A DNA stretch of 64,000 nucleotides, from NCBI GenBank assembly GCA_014529385.2, contig CM043963.1, positions 99,873,412 to 99,937,411 of the forward strand. Direction: 5' to 3'. A program made the translations under genes and the position numbers. Below the pieces are notes generated by a model, which was given only the letters and a program-made list of their open reading frames with translations, was not told the origin of the DNA and did no database searches. Positions 37,652 to 49,825 of the stretch are shown here, piece after piece. How positions within the stretch are numbered: the first letter of the stretch is position 1; each line of letters begins with the position of its first letter. This DNA comes from Adiantum capillus-veneris. Its lineage: Eukaryota; Streptophyta; Polypodiopsida; Polypodiales; Pteridaceae.

Positions 37652-37799
37652 CAGGGATTCTATCTTTACTTAGTATCTTTTTGGCTTGATGGGCGTGAGT
37701 ATGCATTGAAGGGGGGAGTCCCCTAGTATGTGGTGAGCTTGATCTTTGCACAGTTCCCTACATCCATGTTAGGTGACATTATTCACAATTACACAGCAA
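37652..37799 (+). pseudogene. Orphan coding-like exon outside the right end
   Basis: Between an acceptor (GGATGCAG) and a donor-like AAGTGAGT, one frame reads QGFYLYLVSFWLDGREYALK, then GGVP, a TAG at 37,724 and VVSLIFAQFPTSMLGDIIHN. The TAG fits a CAG->TAG change. The composition is that of a real folded protein, but I do not recognise the family. No second exon is clear; the open frame at 38,003-38,308 nearby shows no domain. Confidence 0.4.
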
Positions 37800-38308
37800 G
37801 TGAGTTTTTTCTATGTTATTTGAGAGGTTTCATGTTCATTATAGATTGCACATAGGTCATGATGCACCTTGTTCATTTTAACTTGAGTGTGCAGATAATG
37901 TAAAAGGTGATCCTTATGAAGCAACCAAGTAGTAAAGCATTTGAGAGAATCAATATTAAACCACGGTGTACACCTAAATGATACTTAAAGAAGTGTGAAA
38001 AGATGTACAAATTTATGAAATTTTGGCCAAACAGGACCATTGAGAAGGATCACAAATTGCTCAATCAATCTCATGGCATCATCTACTATAAAGATGTTAA
38101 AACGAGCATAATCTGGTTTGGCATAGCCTTCAAATATAATATAGGCAACCAAAATAAACAGCGAAACAACAATTTGGACCATATTTCAGATAGATTAATG
38201 TATGTTCATACTCAACCTAATTACTCTAATGCCACATTCCATAAACCCTTAGTGAATCAACATCATGACAACCAGTCATGGCAAAAACAAAGAATAGACA
38301 TAGGTTAA

Positions 38309-39105
38309 ATATATATTTTTATCATCAATAGTTTGGCACCAACCTAAGAGGTGGTGCTTTGTTTGACGAGATCCATAATGTAAAGCCTTAGGATAGGAAA
38401 CTCAACAACACCCCACCCACACAAACTTGCAGTGAACTAGTGTAATTGGCAGACACACAAGCACTCTACTCACTTTCCTAGACACACACCAGTGCAAAGA
38501 AAAGCTAAGCGAGGGACAAGATCATCCCTCACCTGTAAGTAGAGGACCCTCGAGAAGAAGTCGGACAGAAACTCTCGCAAGATTAGCTTATAGAATCAGC
38601 ATAGAGTCCAAGTATGCATACACCGTAGATACCATATCAAGCAAATATGAGTCATTAGTGATGGTGTCGGGGAGAGAGAGAGAGAGAAGGGAGACACAAG
38701 AACATCAGAGCTAAGCAATAGGCATGGAGAATGCTAGCAAATAACCTCACATCATGCTTGGGAGGAGAGATTCCATTCAAGAATGTGTACATAATTATGC
38801 CAGGGTATTAAACCCTTTAAAATTAATTTTTAGGGGAGTGTTTAAGAAAAAAAAAAAGAAACTCAACACAAGTGTGTTTAGGGGTGAGTAACATCCAACG
38901 AATTCCAACCATAGAGCTTTAAATACTTAAGTTGGGATAGTGCAAGAAGGGGTTTGGCCCCATAGGAGGAGAGATTCAAATTTTAATCATCAAGTGGAAG
39001 GCCCTTCAGTGGATAAGGCCAAGTCATAATTGGCATTGTAATTAAAAGTTTGAGAAAGGAGTTTCCAAGTATAGGATAGGCCACTAATAAGGCACATATA
39101 AAAGC

Positions 39106-39203
<98 letters not shown>

Positions 39204-40929
39204 CAACTTATGCGTGTCACCTCTGTATCATTCCAATTTTATCACATGCTTCAAGTATTTGAAATAATTTGTGAGTTTTCCTATGATGTTAGAATATTCT
39301 ATAACTTCTTTATTGACATGAAAAGTTTCCTTCTGACCTCTCCATATGTAACCGTCCCCTTCTTCCCTACATTGCATCAACAAGAGAAGATGCTCACAAC
39401 CCAGTGTATCAACAAATAGTGGTGACCCCATGTGTGTCTCCCTTGACTAACCATAACCATAACCAAATTCTCAAACCACAACCAAAATTGAACATACATG
39501 AATATATCTAGAACCATGGCTACCGTCTAAAAGTATATATGAACCAAAAAATAACGAGCTATACATCAAAATGTACAAATGGAAAAATATACATCAACCA
39601 TATTGATCAAGGCAAGGCCTCCCAGTCGACGGCATCTCCCTCATCTTGAAGTGTAGAAGAAGAGTTGATAGTCCATGCTTGAATCCATATTTCTCCTCTC
39701 TATCCGTTGGGGAGGATGTTTCATGGCAAGCTCCTATAATATAAACACTTAACCATAAGATAAACATTAGAAAAACATATGTACATATGCTATTTATATA
39801 TTGTATAAAATTAAAGACTCATGTTAAAAAGTCTCGTAGTCTCCACTCCCAAGATAAGAAGATCCTACAGACTCTAGGCATGCTATGGACGCACCTTGTT
39901 GTATCTGCTAAAACCTGTCCAGACGCTCATGTGACTCTCGCACAATCCTTGCCCACTCCTCTACATCCAGCCATGCTAGCTTTGGCTCATGACAAATTTC
40001 TCTTGTGTGTCCTCTCTGTACCTATTTGATCCAATTTGGGACATTGTTCCAAATACGCGTACTCATTTTAAAAGAGTACACAATCATTAGGACATATATG
40101 GATTTTATTATAATCCATCCCTAAGTACGTAAGCAGCGCAACAAGTTGGGTAGGAGAATGTGATTGCCTTCTAGCAAAAATTGCTCGTTGAGCAATTTGT
40201 CAAAACCATGTAAACAATTTAAACAAGAAATTAGCATTTTCAGATAAATTAGTATAAAATATATATATATTTACTTGAAAATATCTATAACACTCATGTC
40301 ACACCACCCATAAATAGAAGATAAATAGATTCTAGGTTAAGCATTACCAAAGTTGTACAGAGAAATTTTTTTTTGTCACCGTTGTAAAGCGACATGTGGG
40401 CAAGCATTTTCATCATCTCTCCTTCTTCTTTGGAATTCTCATGCCGTCACTGTGGATGAGGTTATTTAGGTTGAGAGGTAGTGTTTCCTTGAATGCTAGC
40501 ACTTTCTCTTGGATTTGAATGATGGGATCCATGTCAAAGAATACATCTTTGTTCCATCTCATCTTCTTGAAAAGTATCATCGAGTAGAGTCCACCAGTAG
40601 TGTTTCATTTGATATTATCCTCCTTTGTTGAGTCTGTGTTGAGATTGGAGCAATATTGATATCCAAGATTTTGACATATTCTCTCTTGACCATGAAATTG
40701 ATAACGTAGATCTTATAGTTGCTCTATGGGAAAAAGGTCATTGTTGTGTATATGCTGATCAAAGATCTTTTGTTTTTGAAAGATTTGATGCTTACATAAC
40801 ATACAAGGGAATGTCATCCTATTGTCCATAATTAATCTAGAGATTGCAAAAAAATTTAATAAGTAATAGTGAGTACACATGGCTTGACTGTTATTAGAGC
40901 ATATAACATGAGCTAACACATAAGTTTGA
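38309..40929. other. Intergenic repeat-poor stretch with one long microsatellite
   Basis: No gene, RNA or element recognised. It contains a (GT)n(GA)n tract at 39,109-39,200. An open frame over that tract translates only to RERERE-type repeats. Confidence 0.5.
39109..39200 (+). repeat. (GT)n(GA)n compound microsatellite
   Basis: About 14 GT units followed directly by about 32 GA units. Confidence 0.95.
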
Positions 40930-42320
40930 ACAAACGGCTATAAAGCCCCAAGCAAACCAATGGCCAACCATAAAAATCTTTGCACATCTAACCATAATGG
41001 TCAAACCAAAATCCACTAGGCCTAATCGTCCAAACCGTAAGTGTCTTCACATAGCTAACCCTAATTGGCCAAACCACTAGTATCTTTGCATGACTAGCCC
41101 TAATTATCCAAAACAAAAATAGACAACAATGTAACTAAACTAGCTCAAATTCTCTAGACATGCTTGATCCCTGCACACCTTGGTATAGAGGTGCAAGGAG
41201 ATTAGGACCATCGGGATACTTTCGTCTTTATTGGTCAATGACTATATTCATAGGTGGACCGTAAGTACACAGCCATGTCTACATGACAATGCATGTAGAT
41301 TGAGCACAAATCCTAATATGTAACACTCCAAAAACGTCCATTTATTAGCAACCAAACCAAAATCCACTAACCCTAAGCGGCTAGCCCCAAGAAGATTAAA
41401 ATGGTCAAATAGTACACTAGACAAACCAAAAGTTGCTAATCCTAAGCTGCTCACTCTTAGCGACTAGCCCTAAGCAGATTGAAAGGGCCAAACATTGTCC
41501 TAATCCAATTCAGAGTGGCAAACATAAGTGACTTTACATAGCCATATCCTAGCAAACAAATTATAAGCAACCAGCCCTAAGAAGACAGCTAGCCAAATGC
41601 TGCCCTAACATGATTTGGAGAGGCCAAACCTAAGCGGCTTTACACAACGTGAACACGGCTATATATTAGCGACCAAACCAAAAGTGGCTAACCCTAAGCA
41701 GCTAGCCCTAAGAAGATTTAAATGGCCAAATGCAACACTAATCCAATTTGGAGTGGCCAAACCTAAGAGGCCTTACATGGCCTACCCTAATGCTCTAAAT
41801 ACGGCCATCTATTAGCGATCAAACCAAAATTCGTTAAGCCTAAGCTGCTAAGTTTTAGCTACTATCCCTAACCAGATTGAAATGGCCAAATGCTATCCTA
41901 ATTTGATTTAGAGCGGCCAAACATAAGAGACTTTAAACAACCACATCCTAGCAACCAAACCATAAAACACCATATTAGAGAGTTTGAGACTGTAGAGCCA
42001 ATTTGGGAATCACTAATGTATTAAAGATTTTTCCATATGGACAAATCTAAAAGAAAAATCAAGACCAAAGACTTCCACAAGGTAGTAATTGAAAATGTCT
42101 TCCAAGCCATGCTCTCAAAACTTTGGATAAGATTTTTCCATGTGGTCAAATCTTAAGCTCATTTGGAAGTAAAATTTGGGAGATCCCCAAATTCATCAAT
42201 ATGGTATTAGAAGCAGCTACCTCTAAGCGGCTAGCCCTCAGTAGGCAACTAGTCAAACGCTTCCCTAACCGAATTTGGAGCGACCAAACCTAAGAGGATT
42301 TACACAGCCAACACATCTAA
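40930..42320. repeat. Degenerate tandem block: CTAACCCTAAGCGGCTAGCCC
   Basis: Irregular copies (roughly 85-190 bp apart) sharing ACCAAACCAAAA, AACCCTAAGCGGCTAGCCCT, AAGAAGATT.AAATGGCCAAA and AATTTGGAGTGGCCAAACC. Best preserved at 41,340-41,960. There is no coding domain. The short TAACCCTAA pieces resemble telomere-type hexamers only by chance, because they do not form a regular run. Confidence 0.75.
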
Positions 42321-42786
42321 GCTACCTACTTAAAAGATAAAAAGAAAAAGAAAATAATAGAAAGGCAAAAGAAATATTCGAGAAAAATTCGGGTTCAATT
42401 TAAACAACAAAGTATACTCACAAGACACTTCCGGCTTATGCCATGGGAACATGAACATAACCAATGCATAGGAAATTAGCTTTTCATTTTGAGAAAATTA
42501 GCATAAAGGAAAAGATAAGATAAGGGAAAAGGAAAAATAAAAAGATAGAGGAGAAAAGGAGAAGATAAGAATAAGGTGAGTAAGTAACTTGTTAAGAAAG
42601 TTTTGATAAGTAAGATAAGTTATCAAGATAAGCAAATTTAACTATCAAGATAAGTGAAAACACTTATAAAAAATGTGTTTTTTTCTCATTTTTCACTTTT
42701 GTCCTTCATTTTCTCAAGGTGAAAACTTGATAGTAAGTTTAAGAAATCCATAGAAAAACCTCTTTCACACACAGACACACCTCCTA

Positions 42787-42835
<49 letters not shown>

Positions 42836-43304
42836 CTCTAAGAAAAGCCATGTCCAAAACCCTAATCAAATTTGTCAAAAACTTGATCTTCTTCTTCACA
42901 CTACCCTCTCCCTCTCCTCTCTCCTAATTCTCAAGATTTCCATAGCTTGAATCCCCTTTGCCTCTTAGCATTCTGTCATTTCAAGTAGCCAAATTGGGGG
43001 CCTTCAAGCAAAGTGAAGAGACGACTACATCCAAAGCAAGGAGAAGATTAGATTATACACACACTAAGGTATTGTTTTTTTATTATTTTTATGCTCTTTC
43101 ACTTGCTTGAAAGTGATTTACTTTCATGCTTACATAAATTTATGCTTAAGCTCTCATTTTTCCATAAGCAAGCCTTTTGCTTGGAAAGAAGAAATAACTA
43201 CTTAATTTTGTTGTTTCCCTCTAATTATGGCTCATTACTAATCATAACTAGCAATGTTGCTAACAACTAACCTAGATATTATTTCAAGTTCCGTTGTTTC
43301 AACT
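42321..43304. other. AT-rich stretch with (CA)n
   Basis: Purine-rich low-complexity DNA (42,340-42,660), then (CA)n at 42,793-42,834. No gene is seen. Confidence 0.5.
42793..42834 (+). repeat. (CA)n microsatellite
   Basis: About 20 CA units. Confidence 0.92.
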
Positions 43305-43780
43305 TCTCTAGATTACCAAACTAATATGGCATAGAGAGAGTAAAAAACACTCTCTTTAACCATAGGTGACTAGAGATCATACTTATATTTCAAGTTCCAT
43401 TCTCTAGATTACCAGACTAATATGGTATAGAGAGAGTAGAAAGTACTCTCTTTAACCATAGGTGACTGGAGATCATACATATATTTCAACTTCCGTTCTC
43501 TAGATTGTCAGACTAATCTGGCATAGAGAAAGTAGAAAGCACTCTCTTTAACCATAGATCACTGGAGATCATACTTATATTTCAAGTTTCATTCTCTAGA
43601 TTACCACACTAACATGACATAGAGAAAGTAGAACGCACTCTCTTTAATCATAGATGACTGGAGATCATACTTATATTTCAAGTTTTGTTCTCTAGATTAT
43701 CAAACTAATATGGCATACAGATAGTAGAAAGTACTCTCTTTAACCATAGGTGATTGGAGATCATACTAAAAAAGCATGCA
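43305..43780 (+). repeat. Five-copy 96-97-bp tandem array
   Basis: CTCTAGATT starts at 43,305, 43,402, 43,498, 43,594 and 43,690, a very regular 96-97-bp period. Each unit carries TGGCATAGAGA.AGTAGAAA, CACTCTCTTTAACCATAG and GGAGATCATACTTATATTTC. Within each unit, AGAGAGAGTA and TACTCTCTTT form a short inverted pair. Confidence 0.92.
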
Positions 43781-44711
43781 TGTTGGATGATCATTAATAT
43801 CTATGCGTACCCTTAAACCCCGCGAAAAATATATTTTTTAACTTTTTAAAATGCACGAGGTAGTTGCCACACATAATCACAAAAAATTAAGTATTGGAAT
43901 TAGCCATTCTATTGAAAGTGACATTATAATTTACTCTAAAAAGAAAGCTCTTATGAAAGGTTCACAAGTTTTTCTTTAAATTTAAGAAATATGATTTTTC
44001 TTCTTTCAAAGAGAAAAGAGCATGTGTGTAAGATTTGTTTAGTGATACCAATAAAGGTTAATACTAATTCACTCAAGGAGAGTTAAGTTTTGAAGCGTAG
44101 CCCTATCTTAATCAAAGAAGTTTTTCTTTGGAAGTGGAAATTTCCTTTAAGGTATCCCCCCCTCTTATCAATTGGAAAATCACAAAACCATAAGCCTCTT
44201 CTAGCTATATAATTAATCCTCTCCATGATAGCAAAGGCATGCCTAAATTCCTTCTTAAAGAAGAATTTGTTAATCATTCATACACTATTGCATGAACCAT
44301 TTTTCACTATACTAGAATGTCCACTCTTAGGAACTTCGTATTCTTTTATGCTTACGCTACCATGCATGGAAGGGTTTCACTCTTGCATAAGCACTCAAAG
44401 GAAGTTCCATGATTATTTGTCTCAAGATTGCAAGTTGGTGCATTCCAAAGTTTTGTGTTTACCACGCATAGATCACACCAAAGAAAAAATTCATTGTAGA
44501 AAGCATATGCATTGTTCAATTCAAGTTTGTCTACTTTCAAGTTTTTTTTTGCAAATTTGAAGGGGGGAGTAAGGGGATAGCTTCACGGATGTTGTGAGCG
44601 TGTTGCGTGAACATGAAACTCCCATCACTTCCACGGAGATTCCCCATAGATGGAAAATGATGCAAAGGGACAAAAATGGGATTCGTGAAAGTCAGTATTA
44701 ACTTGAAACTT
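43781..44711. other. Unassigned sequence left of the 10-kb Gypsy element
   Basis: No conserved coding domain. A polypurine-tract-like GAAGGGGGGAG occurs near 44,561, hinting at the edge of an older LTR element that the 10-kb element interrupted. The other half would continue at 54,822. Confidence 0.35.
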
Positions 44712-44715
44712 ACGT
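44712..44715 (+). other. Target-site duplication ACGT (left)
   Basis: ACGT before the left LTR and ACGT(T) at 54,822-54,826 after the right one. A 5-bp reading is shifted by one base, so the exact end is uncertain by one position. Confidence 0.65.
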
Positions 44716-45549
44716 TGTCGAGAAATTTGCGGTCTTTCCAGGAAAGCACCGGGCTTATGGATGTGAGAGTTTGTGAGAGACCTCCAAAAAACTATATGAA
44801 GGAGTTAAACCATAGATGCCATGAAAAGTAGGGTTTGGAAAGAAGTGCAATCAAAGAAGTCCCACTTTTTCTCTCTTGCACTCACACACACAAAGAAAGA
44901 ACACAAAAGAGAATATTAAACCAACACAAAGATGAAAACATCAAGGCTATGGTCATATCCTATCATGGATAATATGAAAGGGTTAATAGATGAGGTAATG
45001 GCATTCAATCTTGGCTGACCGAATAGGCTACAAATTGTTCTTTGGAATTGTAGTTTTGTGAGACCATAATATATATACTTTGTCTAGTGATTGGTATTAA
45101 TTGTGTGTACAAATCCTCTTGGTTCATAGCAAGATAACTACGCTTATATCAAAAGAAAAGTTATAGTATATGAGAGGTAGTATGATGGGATCCGGTGATA
45201 AAAGTATTTCATTGAGCCTTTCTGGGCCAAAGAGAAACACTATACGTTGTTGAAAGTGTATTTACGGCTAATCCATACATTAATTCTAATAGATCGTATA
45301 GAGTGAAAGCGATAGAAATTATCATCATGTGGATTATTCATCTAGGATAACTCTAGTATGTGAAAAATGTTGATATGAGAGAAGAGAAGGGAAGAGAAGA
45401 GAAGAGAGTTTCCCTCCCAAGCCCTATTCTTGCCCGTAGGCAATAAGGATACTGCGGGGAGAGATGTACCTGTAGCAAGGAGAACCTAAAATTTGTAGAG
45501 AGGATGAATTACTAAGAGTGAGAGAGATAGGTTTTGTTAAGGAGATGAG

Positions 45550-45638
<89 letters not shown>

Positions 45639-46800
45639 TGGATCAGAGATGAAAAAGAAGACAACAAGAAATCAAGAAAACATCAATGTCGAACACATCT
45701 TACTTGACAAACCCTTCGGCACCATTATTGATGGAGAGAGAAGAAGAGGGGAGAATTCAACGTTGATTGATACGCCAAGTCCAAGACCTTCTTTGATTAG
45801 ATTTGATCTTCCAAGGATAGTGTGCAAGAATGGCTAGTCTTCCTCTAGGAGAAAGTATAGGTTTAGGCTTATGTTAATGGCTAAGTACAATTTGACATTA
45901 CTACTCACTCCCTCATGAATTCCTCTCATCAATGTCTTGAATGCTTGAGTTGTTTTCAAGGAAGAAGAGGTCTCCTTTTATAGGTGAAGAGAACCCCCAA
46001 GGGTTAACACAAGAAGAGAAGAGCTAGTGTGAACAAAAACTGGAAAAGTTGGAAATGAGCTGTCCCTGCATGATGTGGGCAGACTGGGGTCCAGTATTTT
46101 GATCATATCTCCTCAACCGTAGCTCCAAATAAAAAAGAAAAAATATGGGCAAAAACTTCAGCTCATTACCTACGACATATTTTTATATGCATTTCCAATT
46201 CGGATTAGAACCTTGTGTAAAAAAATCATCAAAAAAGGGTCCATTTTTGGCAGCAAAAGTCTTCCTGTGGTCCCCTGAGCCTAGACTTTCATTTGATTCC
46301 AAAGGTCACCTCATGCCATATGAAAGCATGACATTGCTCCTTGACAAAGTTTTGTAATCATGCTTGCAATAATGCATTAAAATAAGTGTATCTTTGAAAT
46401 CATGCCACCTAGTGTCCCACTAGGATTTGATTCCCTCCTAGTAGCTATTTAAAAAGAAATATAAGAAAAATACATAGAATATATATATATATATTGGAGT
46501 TACCCTAGATATAGGATCTAGATATGGTGTGAGATGATAATGAGATAGTAGAAATAAAGAATCAATTCCTTTTTGCCCCAAGTTAAAGAGGCGGAGCTAA
46601 TGACGCTTTTCCCATAGTATTTTCTGATGGTAAAGTAAGAATAGGTTACCCTTGAGATAAATAATAGGATGAGATAGAAAGCTTATTGTTATAGCTACAT
46701 ATGCATATGTACATTATAGGAAATATAATTATGTATCTAAAAAGTTACAAGATAGATCTTGTAGTATGCGTTCCCACTATGTACGTGTCACAGCACGACA
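44716..46800 (-). repeat. 3' LTR of the minus-strand Gypsy element
   Basis: 2085 bp; parallels 52,801-54,821 throughout. The main length difference is an expanded (TA)n(GT)n tract at 45,551-45,638. Confidence 0.93.
45551..45638 (+). repeat. (TA)n(GT)n expansion in the 3' LTR
   Basis: About 64 bases of TA followed by about 24 of GT. The matching place in the other LTR (about 53,630-53,650) has only about 10 TA units and no GT run. Confidence 0.93.
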
Positions 46801-46812
46801 TCCACCCCCTCT
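46801..46812 (-). other. Polypurine tract
   Basis: Minus strand AGAGGGGGTGGA directly before the 3' LTR start TGTCG. Confidence 0.75.
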
Positions 46813-46963
46813 AGACCTGCACATCTTCTGGTATCGACATTGTCTCTTTGTAAGATTAGTCCTCTTGTACATCTTCCTTGCTTTCTTATTCACTGGATAA
46901 TTCCAAAGCTTCATCTTCACTTTGATCGTCACCTGTGTTTTGCTCTTCTTCCTCATCGACATC

Positions 46964-48130
46964 TTATGGATCATTGTCTCTTCTTCTCTTAAACATTTTG
47001 ATCCTTTTTCCTACAATGGGAATCTTTACTTCTGTACCATCTAGTTCAGACAAGCTGTAAGTAGCATTTTCATTCACATGCTTTGCAACAAATGGTCCAA
47101 ACCATCTTTTTGAGAACTTACGCATGACTGTGTGATGGTTATCAAGGCTACTATTATACACTAAAGCCCATTCACCTTTGTCAATTGCTTTGCTCTTGAG
47201 TCGATGTTTCTTATCAAAGTTGTCCTTGTTTTTCAACCTTGCATTTTTGAGTCATTCTTTTGCAACCTCAATGTCTCCAGGTCTTCTCTCTAGTTGCCTT
47301 ATGCACAATGCAAGGAGATATTCTCTGTTGAGCCCCTCTTTCCAAGGTAGTACATTCCATGTGGGAATTGTATCTTCAATCGGAATCACTGGCTTTTGAC
47401 CATACATTAGCTCCGCAGGCATGTAGCCAGTTACTGAGCGATGTGTTGTATGATCAGCCCATAAAGCATATGGTAACAGTTTTGGCCACTCACCAACTCT
47501 TCCTTTACAAGCCTTGGCCAATGCTTTGATGATAGGAGGATGCCCTCTTTCACTCTTTCCATTGCCTTCAGGGTTGTAAGATGTAGTAAGAGAAAGCTTG
47601 ATTCCTAATCTAAAAAAGAACTCCCTTGCTTCTTCGGCATCCAGTTCACCTCTGTCTGCAGTGATCTTTCCCACACAACCATAACGGAAAATCACCTCAT
47701 CAAGAAGGAATTTTCACACAGCTTCTGTGGTTTTAGCTCTTAATGCTCTTCCTTCAACCTGATTAGTTAGGTCCTCTCATGCAAGAACCAAGTACCTCAT
47801 CTGCCAAAGTCCTAAAGGCATTGTGACTAGATCCACAACCCATTTTTAGTGCATGGCTAGTGGATATGTAGGGTGCAATCCATCACGATGTCGGGCATTT
47901 GAATACATTTTACAAGTTATACATGACTCTAAAAATTGAGATACATCTTTATACATACCCTTCCACCAGTATTTTTCTTTCAACTTGGAGAAGGTTGCCC
48001 ACACACCCCTGTGTCCAGCCCATAGACTCTCATGAAACTCTTGCATGAGCTTTACTTGAGTCTCTTTTTTTACATATAACCCTTTGTGGTGTAGCACCCT
48101 TTTGTTTAGGATGCTTCCACAAGTAACCAT
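46964..48130 (-). pseudogene. int: Integrase with GPY/F module
   Basis: Minus strand, N- to C-terminal: the zinc-binding HHCC domain (HESLWAGHRGVWAT to CITCK, 47,846-48,050), the DDE core (WVVDLVTMP near 47,830; ITADRGELDAEEAREFFFRL near 47,640; SYNPEGNGKSERGHPP near 47,565), and a C-terminal GPY/F module (RWFGPFVA, YSLSELDG near 47,050-47,110) ending at 46,964. Integrase joins retrotransposon cDNA to the genome. Stops interrupt it near 47,844, 47,778, 47,715 and 47,250; at least two read TGA where CGA would fit. All three catalytic acidic residues are still visible. Confidence 0.85.
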
Positions 48131-48194
48131 CCCTTAAAAAGTACCCATATGCTTTCCTGCGTATCCTCTTGAATTCTTGTTCAGACCAATCATC

Positions 48195-48755
48195 CTATTT
48201 TGTTAGAGTACTCAAGTAGCTTCCAATAGAAAGCCAATCAAATTCATAAAGATCTTTCAAGAACAATTCAAGCGAATTAGTCATGCAGACATTGTTACCT
48301 TTGATATGAGAGATAGAATAGAACTTTGTGCCTTCATCATCTCCGTCATCAATCATTTGTGACTCATCTTCATACCTTGCCCTTGATAGCATACCTGCCA
48401 CTGTATTGTCTTTACCTGCAATGTGCTTAAACTCGGGATTTAAGGACTTAATGTAGGCAATCCATCGCAACATAGCAATGTCAGGCGTTGAGCAGCTTGT
48501 AATCATCCGAAGAAGTGGTAGACAATCTGTTTCTACAACCACACATGCACCAATTAGGTACTCTTTCCCACTTTTCAAGGTTGTAACCATACCCCATAAC
48601 TCTCTCCTTATCTGTGGATAGTTTCTTTGGCAAGCACTTAGTACCTTTGCTCCAAATCTTACCACATACATGTGTCCTTCTTTGTCATCTTGCCCTATTG
48701 CCCATCCAATCCCTGTAGGCTGGTGTCTACTGTCACAATTACTGGCCTTTGACAC
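48195..48755 (-). CDS. RNase H domain
   Basis: 186 open codons on the minus strand. IGWAIGQDDKEG, SACQRNYPQIRRELWGMV and VVETDCLPLLRM carry the Glu and Asp of the RNase H DEDD set; the first Asp (VTVD) lies just upstream in the RT frame, separated by a one-base shift near 48,720. HIAGKDNTVAGMLSRARY is the Gypsy RNase H C-terminal motif (usual H-x-x-G-x-x-N-x-x-A-D-x-L-S-R). It removes template RNA during reverse transcription. Confidence 0.85.
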   Translation of the reverse strand: MSKASNCDSRHQPTGIGWAIGQDDKEGHMYVVRFGAKVLSACQRNYPQIRRELWGMVTTLKSGKEYLIGACVVVETDCLPLLRMITSCSTPDIAMLRWIAYIKSLNPEFKHIAGKDNTVAGMLSRARYEDESQMIDDGDDEGTKFYSISHIKGNNVCMTNSLELFLKDLYEFDWLSIGSYLSTLTK

Positions 48756-49801
48756 TCATAGTCTACCTTTCTCAAAGTCGTTGTTGACTGGAGGAACTCC
48801 TTTAGCTTTTCCATGGATTTTACATGTGCTTCTGTCCATTTAAACTTTTGATTCTTTCTAAGAAGCTGATAAAGAGGATCAGCTACATGTGCATAATGTG
48901 GAATCCAAATAACATAGAAGACACATGCTCCCAGAAACCTTCTAACCTCAGTGATGCTAGTGCATGTTTCTTTCATTCTTTGGATGGCATCTACCTTTGC
49001 TGGACAAGGTTTCCTACCATATGGCCCACACATGTGCCCCACAATGAGCACTTCATTGACACCAAACATAGAATTTTTCCCTGACAAAGTAAGATTCCCT
49101 TCCTCCAACCTAGACAAAATTTTATCACAATCATTTATGTGATTTACCACAAACCTGCGACATCGCCTAAGATCCAAAGCTTCATCTTTGTCAGTTTCTT
49201 CACATCCTTTGATAGGCAAATCATCAATAAAAGGCATTGTGATTTGAGGAATAAAGTCACGTAAGACCTTATTCATCCCATTCATCATATGTGCAACCGA
49301 GTTGATTGCTCCCGCTCCCTGTGGCAAGGTACACATCCTTACCAAAAAACCCAAAGGTGTCATCATGGTTGTCAAGTCTCTGCTTTCGATTGCAAGCTGA
49401 AATTGATCATACCCTAAGTAGAGATCCCCCATTGAGTAGATTGCCCTCCCTGCAAATGCCTCTGCAAACTCATCGACAATTGGACATGTACCTACGTTTC
49501 TAATTGTCACCTTGTTCACTGGTTTCATATCTTGGATGAAGCGTAGAGAACCATTCTTCTTTGGAACCATGAACCACCTGTTTGAGTATGGAGCACAAGA
49601 AGGCTTCAAAATTCCCATTTTGATCTTCTCATTCAGTAGCTCTACTAACTTTGGCAAATGAGCCTTTGGAACTGGAATAGGCCGGAGATTCCCAGGCACA
49701 TGAGGTATTGTGAAAATTACTATAGGAGCTACAATAGAAGGATCAACACATCCTATCTCATGTGGCTCAAATGCAAAAGCCTTACCATGCTTTGAAAGCA
49801 T
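48695..49801 (-). CDS. Reverse transcriptase
   Basis: 368 open codons. The Gypsy RT landmarks are present in order: RPIPVPKAHLPKLVELLNEK, APYSNRWFMVPKKNGSLRFI, QDMKPVNKVTIRN, SMGDLYLGYDQFQLAIESRD (first catalytic Asp), TMMTPLGFLVRMCTLPQGA, and MPFIDDLPIKG with FIDD in place of the usual Y-x-D-D. Then the thumb and connection up to IVTVD. The palm looks intact. Upstream, 49,826-50,314 is a linker region of the polyprotein separated by a stop. Confidence 0.9.
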   Translation of the reverse strand: MLSKHGKAFAFEPHEIGCVDPSIVAPIVIFTIPHVPGNLRPIPVPKAHLPKLVELLNEKIKMGILKPSCAPYSNRWFMVPKKNGSLRFIQDMKPVNKVTIRNVGTCPIVDEFAEAFAGRAIYSMGDLYLGYDQFQLAIESRDLTTMMTPLGFLVRMCTLPQGAGAINSVAHMMNGMNKVLRDFIPQITMPFIDDLPIKGCEETDKDEALDLRRCRRFVVNHINDCDKILSRLEEGNLTLSGKNSMFGVNEVLIVGHMCGPYGRKPCPAKVDAIQRMKETCTSITEVRRFLGACVFYVIWIPHYAHVADPLYQLLRKNQKFKWTEAHVKSMEKLKEFLQSTTTLRKVDYECQRPVIVTVDTSLQGLDGQ

Positions 49802-49825
49802 TTCTTTGAATCACTTTGTCTCCTC

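Noticed and set aside
39111..39419. 102-codon frame with a long Arg-Glu repeat
   Set aside because: Translation of the (GT)n(GA)n microsatellite.
41340..41960. Interstitial telomere sequence (CCCTAA pieces)
   Set aside because: The CCCTAA units are scattered within a larger degenerate repeat and never form a regular telomeric run.
45613..45837. Small protein gene duplicated at 53,593-53,850
   Set aside because: Same situation: identical parts of the two LTRs of the minus-strand Gypsy element.
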